From Hyperthermus sp. (GTDB lineage Archaea; Thermoproteota; Thermoprotei_A; Sulfolobales; Pyrodictiaceae): a stretch of DNA of 51,160 nt. This document shows, in pieces, positions 49,288 to 51,160 of this stretch. The notes beneath the pieces were generated by a model. It was given only the letters and a program-made list of their open reading frames with translations. It made no database searches and was not told the origin of the DNA. The stretch lies in contig QNYQ01000028.1 in assembly GCA_003978665.1 (NCBI GenBank), positions 1 through 51,160 on the forward strand, written 5' to 3'. Each line of letters opens with the position of its first letter. Position 1 is the stretch's first letter. The translations under genes and the position numbers were made by a program.

Positions 49288-49806
49288 TCAGATTAAGCCA
49301 TTTCTTTTAAGCCAGCCGACGTAGATGCTGAACGGCTTGTCCGCCCAGTTCCTAGTGTTGAGGTAGTGCGCCCCCGTTACAGTCAATCCGTGAGATATTA
49401 TTAGAGATACTGCGTCGAGCGGGATGCTGTTCTCCTGCGCTGGCTCCGCCGGAGCCTGGTTTAGCGAACTTGCGGTAGAGGCCCGCCTTCACGCCCAGAT
49501 TATCCAGTCTGTTCTTGAGTTGCCGATGGTTCATCGCTGGTATCCTCAGCCTCCCCGCCGCCGGGGGAGTAGATATAGTCTGCGCGCTCACTGCCCTCCC
49601 TCACCCCCAGGTAGTAACGGCACCACCCTTCCTCACAATACAATCTCGGCTCGTACCTGCCAGCGGCTAGCCGCCGTCCCCAGCACGTGCTTCAGCATTG
49701 CTAAGCCTTTCTTCCAGCTGTCTTGGCTGCTCACTTTTCTATTGGGGTTTACCTGGGTATGCGTGTAATAATGCACGTAAACATCCTGATACTGGCTCAT
49801 ATCCAT
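49288..49806 (-). pseudogene. Decayed gene, convergent to HEPN copy 1, three frameshifts
   Basis: Reading leftward from ATG 49806, four pieces in successive frames make one coherent protein of about 170 residues: MDMSQYQDVYVHYYTHTQVN onward; then RLYCEEGWCRYYLGVREGSE; then AMNHRQLKNRLDNLGVKAGL; then IPLDAVSLIISHGLTVTGAH and HYLNTRNWADKPFSIYVGWL, stopping at TGA 49288-49290. Each join needs the same one-base shift, and no single frame spans it. The family is not recognised. Its 3' end resembles sequence beside HEPN copy 2. CTAAATAAG upstream may be the old promoter. Confidence 0.5.
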
Positions 49807-49901
49807 TATTTTTTACGCTTATTTAGCAGAGCCGTATAGTGTTCTTCACTCAGCCTTTGTAGTCGTAACCCTACATGATGGTTTACTTCTCGGCTAGCTT
49901 G

Positions 49902-49954
49902 GGGTTAACCCTGGAGGGTAGACCTCCATTGGTACATGTACAACCGATATATAG
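49902..49954. promoter_or_regulatory. Three adjacent palindromes and a TATA box
   Basis: GGGTTAACCC (49902-49911), TGGAGG/CCTCCA (49912-49917 and 49923-49928, 5-nt spacer) and GTACATGTAC (49932-49941) stand side by side. They are followed by GATATATAGG (49945-49954), a strong TATA box pointing towards the small gene at 50033. The layout suggests an operator or activator site at a toxin-antitoxin-type promoter. Confidence 0.45.
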
Positions 49955-50032
49955 GCGATCCCCACTCATGGCTCGGCCCAAGCTAAAGGAGATATAGTGT
50001 GAGGAGACTACTACGGGTATTGTACGGGGAGC

Positions 50033-50233
50033 ATGGTGCCGGGTAGGGTGCAGGCCGAGGCTAAGGCTTACCGCAGTGTAGAAGAGCTGCCCGAGGTCCT
50101 CGGGCCCAGCAGGTACGTTATTGAGGGCGGGGAGGTGGAGGTTTACGAGCCCGTGGATAGGAATACCTTGCTGCGCGAGGTTAGGAAGGTGAAGGAGTAC
50201 CTGGGGCGGTACGGCAAGGAGGGCTGGGTCTAG
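50033..50233 (+). CDS. Small antitoxin-sized protein, unknown
   Basis: 66 residues from ATG 50033, with GGGGAG directly upstream. Short strands (AEAKAYRS, RYVIEGGEVEVYEP) are followed by an acidic/basic helix, NTLLREVRKVKEYLGRYG. The size, charge and helical tail are like antitoxins of type II systems, but no family was recognised. Its TAG stop (50231-50233) overlaps the stop of a RelE-like remnant on the other strand. A promoter with palindromes lies upstream. Confidence 0.42.
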   Translation: MVPGRVQAEAKAYRSVEELPEVLGPSRYVIEGGEVEVYEPVDRNTLLREVRKVKEYLGRYGKEGWV

Positions 50234-50412
50234 AGCCTCCTCCAGAACCTCTGGTAGGTCTCCTCACCCCTCTTCTCCGTCACGATAAAGGCCACAACAC
50301 TCTCTCCAGTGTTGACCCTGAATAACAGCCGGAAACCCCGTAACCCCGTTGTAACCCTCTCGCCGAGTTCTAGGGTCGAGAACGGGAGCGGTGGGTAATG
50401 ACTGTTCAGCTG
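50230..50412 (-). pseudogene. Remnant of a RelE/ParE-like toxin gene (no start)
   Basis: An open minus-strand frame of 60 codons ends at TAG 50230-50232 and is bounded upstream by TAA 50413-50415, without ATG, GTG or TTG before its core. It reads FSTLELGERVTTGLRGFRLL and FRVNTGESVVAFIVTEKRGE, then YQRFWRRL. The strand order Leu-Arg-Gly-Phe-Arg, RV, VVAFIV and a final Arg/Tyr-rich helix is that of RelE-superfamily toxins. The N-terminal half appears lost or frameshifted. The longer minus frame here (50264-50491) is less protein-like. Confidence 0.4.
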
Positions 50413-50574
50413 TTAACCGATGATCCACGTAGATTAGTTTCTCTCTGGTTTTCTGCACTCTGCCATCAATGCTCCTCTCTGCCGCCGTCAACTCTCACGT
50501 TTTACATTATCGGTTTTCTGAGCCCGTCCTTTTTAAGACGTATAGGATCATTACCTTGTACTAGGTGGTAGAGG

Positions 50575-51063
50575 GTGACCGAGGTTGTTGTTGTCCGTGG
50601 CAGGATTGCTAAGCGTGTTAGGGAGGAGGCCGGTAGGCTGGGTGTGAGCGTCGATGAGTATGTGGTGGAGCTTCTCAGCGAGGGCCTGGACCCCAGGGAT
50701 AGGGCTTTAGAGTACATTGAGGCTGCTATGGACCTGCTTGGGCAGGCTCGCGGGGAGCTCGGGAAGGGGAATGTCCGGCAGGCCTCCGAGAAGCTGTGGG
50801 GTGCAGCCGCCCTCGCCGTCAAGGCCTACGCCTACTGGAGGGATGGAAAACGTTTGACTAGTCATGGAGAGCTCTGGGAGTACATGAGGCTGATGGTGAA
50901 GGAGCTGGGCTCATGGGTTAGGGGGGCATGGATGTATGCTAACGGGATGCACACGTGCTTCTACGAGGGATGGTGTGCCAGAGACGACGTGGAAGACGCC
51001 TTTAAAAACATTGGTAAGTTGGTGAGAGAGGTGGCTTCCATGGTGAAAAGGAGATCAGATTGA
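50575..51063 (+). CDS. RHH-like + HEPN (PaREP1-family) protein, copy 2
   Basis: 162 residues from GTG 50575, clearly paralogous to copy 1 over the whole length, with identical stretches such as ASEKLWGAAALAVKAYAY. The N-terminal RHH-like part (RGRIAKRVREEAGRLGVSVD) and the HEPN part are both kept. The putative RNase motif differs: K-R-L-T-S-H replaces R-R-L-S-S-H, so the R-x4-H spacing is broken, and YEGWC replaces YEAWC. Upstream (50529-50548) and downstream flanks also match copy 1, so duplication included more than the gene. Confidence 0.72.
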   Translation: MTEVVVVRGRIAKRVREEAGRLGVSVDEYVVELLSEGLDPRDRALEYIEAAMDLLGQARGELGKGNVRQASEKLWGAAALAVKAYAYWRDGKRLTSHGELWEYMRLMVKELGSWVRGAWMYANGMHTCFYEGWCARDDVEDAFKNIGKLVREVASMVKRRSD

Positions 51064-51085
51064 ACCGTTTCTTTTTAGGCTGGTC

Positions 51086-51139
51086 AACGTAGATGTTGGA
51101 CAGCTTGCCGGCCCAGACCCGAGTGTTAGGGTAGCGTGC
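51086..51139 (-). pseudogene. Second copy of the convergent gene's C-terminal block, decayed
   Basis: On the minus strand this stretch reads ARYPNTRVWAGKLSNIYV, matching AHYLNTRNWADKPFSIYV at 49318-49371. The matching residues (Y, NTR, WA, K, IYV) stand in the same frame, so a protein-coding region was duplicated. In this copy two in-frame stops lie just before it (within 51140-51160) and the frame runs on into the HEPN gene without the old stop, so it is not functional as seen. The window ends here. Confidence 0.45.
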
Positions 51140-51160
51140 CTATAGGGCTGGCTTTTACAC

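Noticed and set aside
50264-50491. Minus-strand 75-codon frame over the RelE-like remnant
   Set aside because: The neighbouring minus frame (50230-50412) gives a far more protein-like sequence with RelE-type strand order; this one is probably a shadow, although its first part could include the lost N-terminus after a frameshift.
1-51160. CRISPR arrays, insertion sequences with terminal inverted repeats, integrase or attachment sites
   Set aside because: No regularly spaced repeat units, transposase or integrase genes were seen; tRNA-Arg at 25.1 kb has no duplicated 3' end in the window.

Overview
ORGANISM. The window is hyperthermophilic crenarchaeal DNA, most likely from the Pyrodictiaceae (Pyrodictium / Hyperthermus / Pyrolobus group of Desulfurococcales). 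The basis is as follows. Information-processing proteins are archaeal: L3, L4, L23, L7Ae, SecY, AdkA, a RadA/KaiC paralog and archaeal-type ArgRS and GluRS. Isoprenoid genes are archaeal (isopentenyl phosphate kinase, type 2 IPP isomerase, GGPP synthase). A mannosylglycerate pathway is present. GTG and TTG starts are frequent, and genes are GC-rich and tightly packed. A secreted protein at 41 kb closely resembles the cannula (CanA) proteins of Pyrodictium. No rRNA, CRISPR array or insertion sequence was seen. LAYOUT. 1-7.5 kb: end of a SPOUT methyltransferase gene, a LysE-like exporter, then a four-gene cell-surface cluster (DUF4129-like, DUF4350-like, DUF58, polytopic membrane protein). 7.5-13.3 kb (minus strand): FAD oxidoreductase, Sir2, orphan ABC ATPase, DUF89 phosphatase, dihydroorotate dehydrogenase and a membrane protein. 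13.3-19.2 kb: argS, a degenerate radical-SAM paralog, mpgS-mpgP and a KaiC-family ATPase. 19.3-25 kb: a membrane protein, a Cas4-like Fe-S protein without visible nuclease residues, an aminotransferase, trpC, a leuC-type dehydratase and a prepilin. 25.1-28.4 kb: tRNA-Arg(CCT), a B3/B4 editing-domain protein and a radical SAM/SPASM enzyme with its partner. 28.6-38.6 kb: rpl3-rpl4-rpl23, the isoprenoid operon (GHMP-like, ipk, fni, ggpps), a DUF2118-like gene, gltX, rpl7ae and a family 4 uracil-DNA glycosylase. 38.6-48 kb: membrane-anchored Lon-type protease, cannula-like protein, several conserved unknowns, endonuclease IV, secY-adkA and an MFS transporter. 48-51.2 kb: accessory DNA with a PIN-like ORF, two paralogous ribbon-helix-helix + HEPN (PaREP1-like) genes, decayed convergent genes, a small antitoxin-sized ORF and a RelE-like remnant. 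HOW IT WORKS TOGETHER. Two biosynthetic operons are clear: mannosyl-3-phosphoglycerate synthase plus phosphatase make the thermoprotectant mannosylglycerate, behind a promoter carrying a 12-bp palindrome; and the kinase, isomerase and prenyltransferase genes make the C20 chain for archaeal lipids. Three loci relate to the cell surface: the DUF58 cluster, the Lon-like protease, and the prepilin and cannula-like proteins. Base composition changes abruptly near 24.0-24.2 kb: the plus strand is G/T-rich to the left and A/C-rich to the right whatever the gene direction, which suggests a replication strand switch. The last 3 kb look like a decaying toxin-antitoxin-type island built by duplication of a HEPN cassette.
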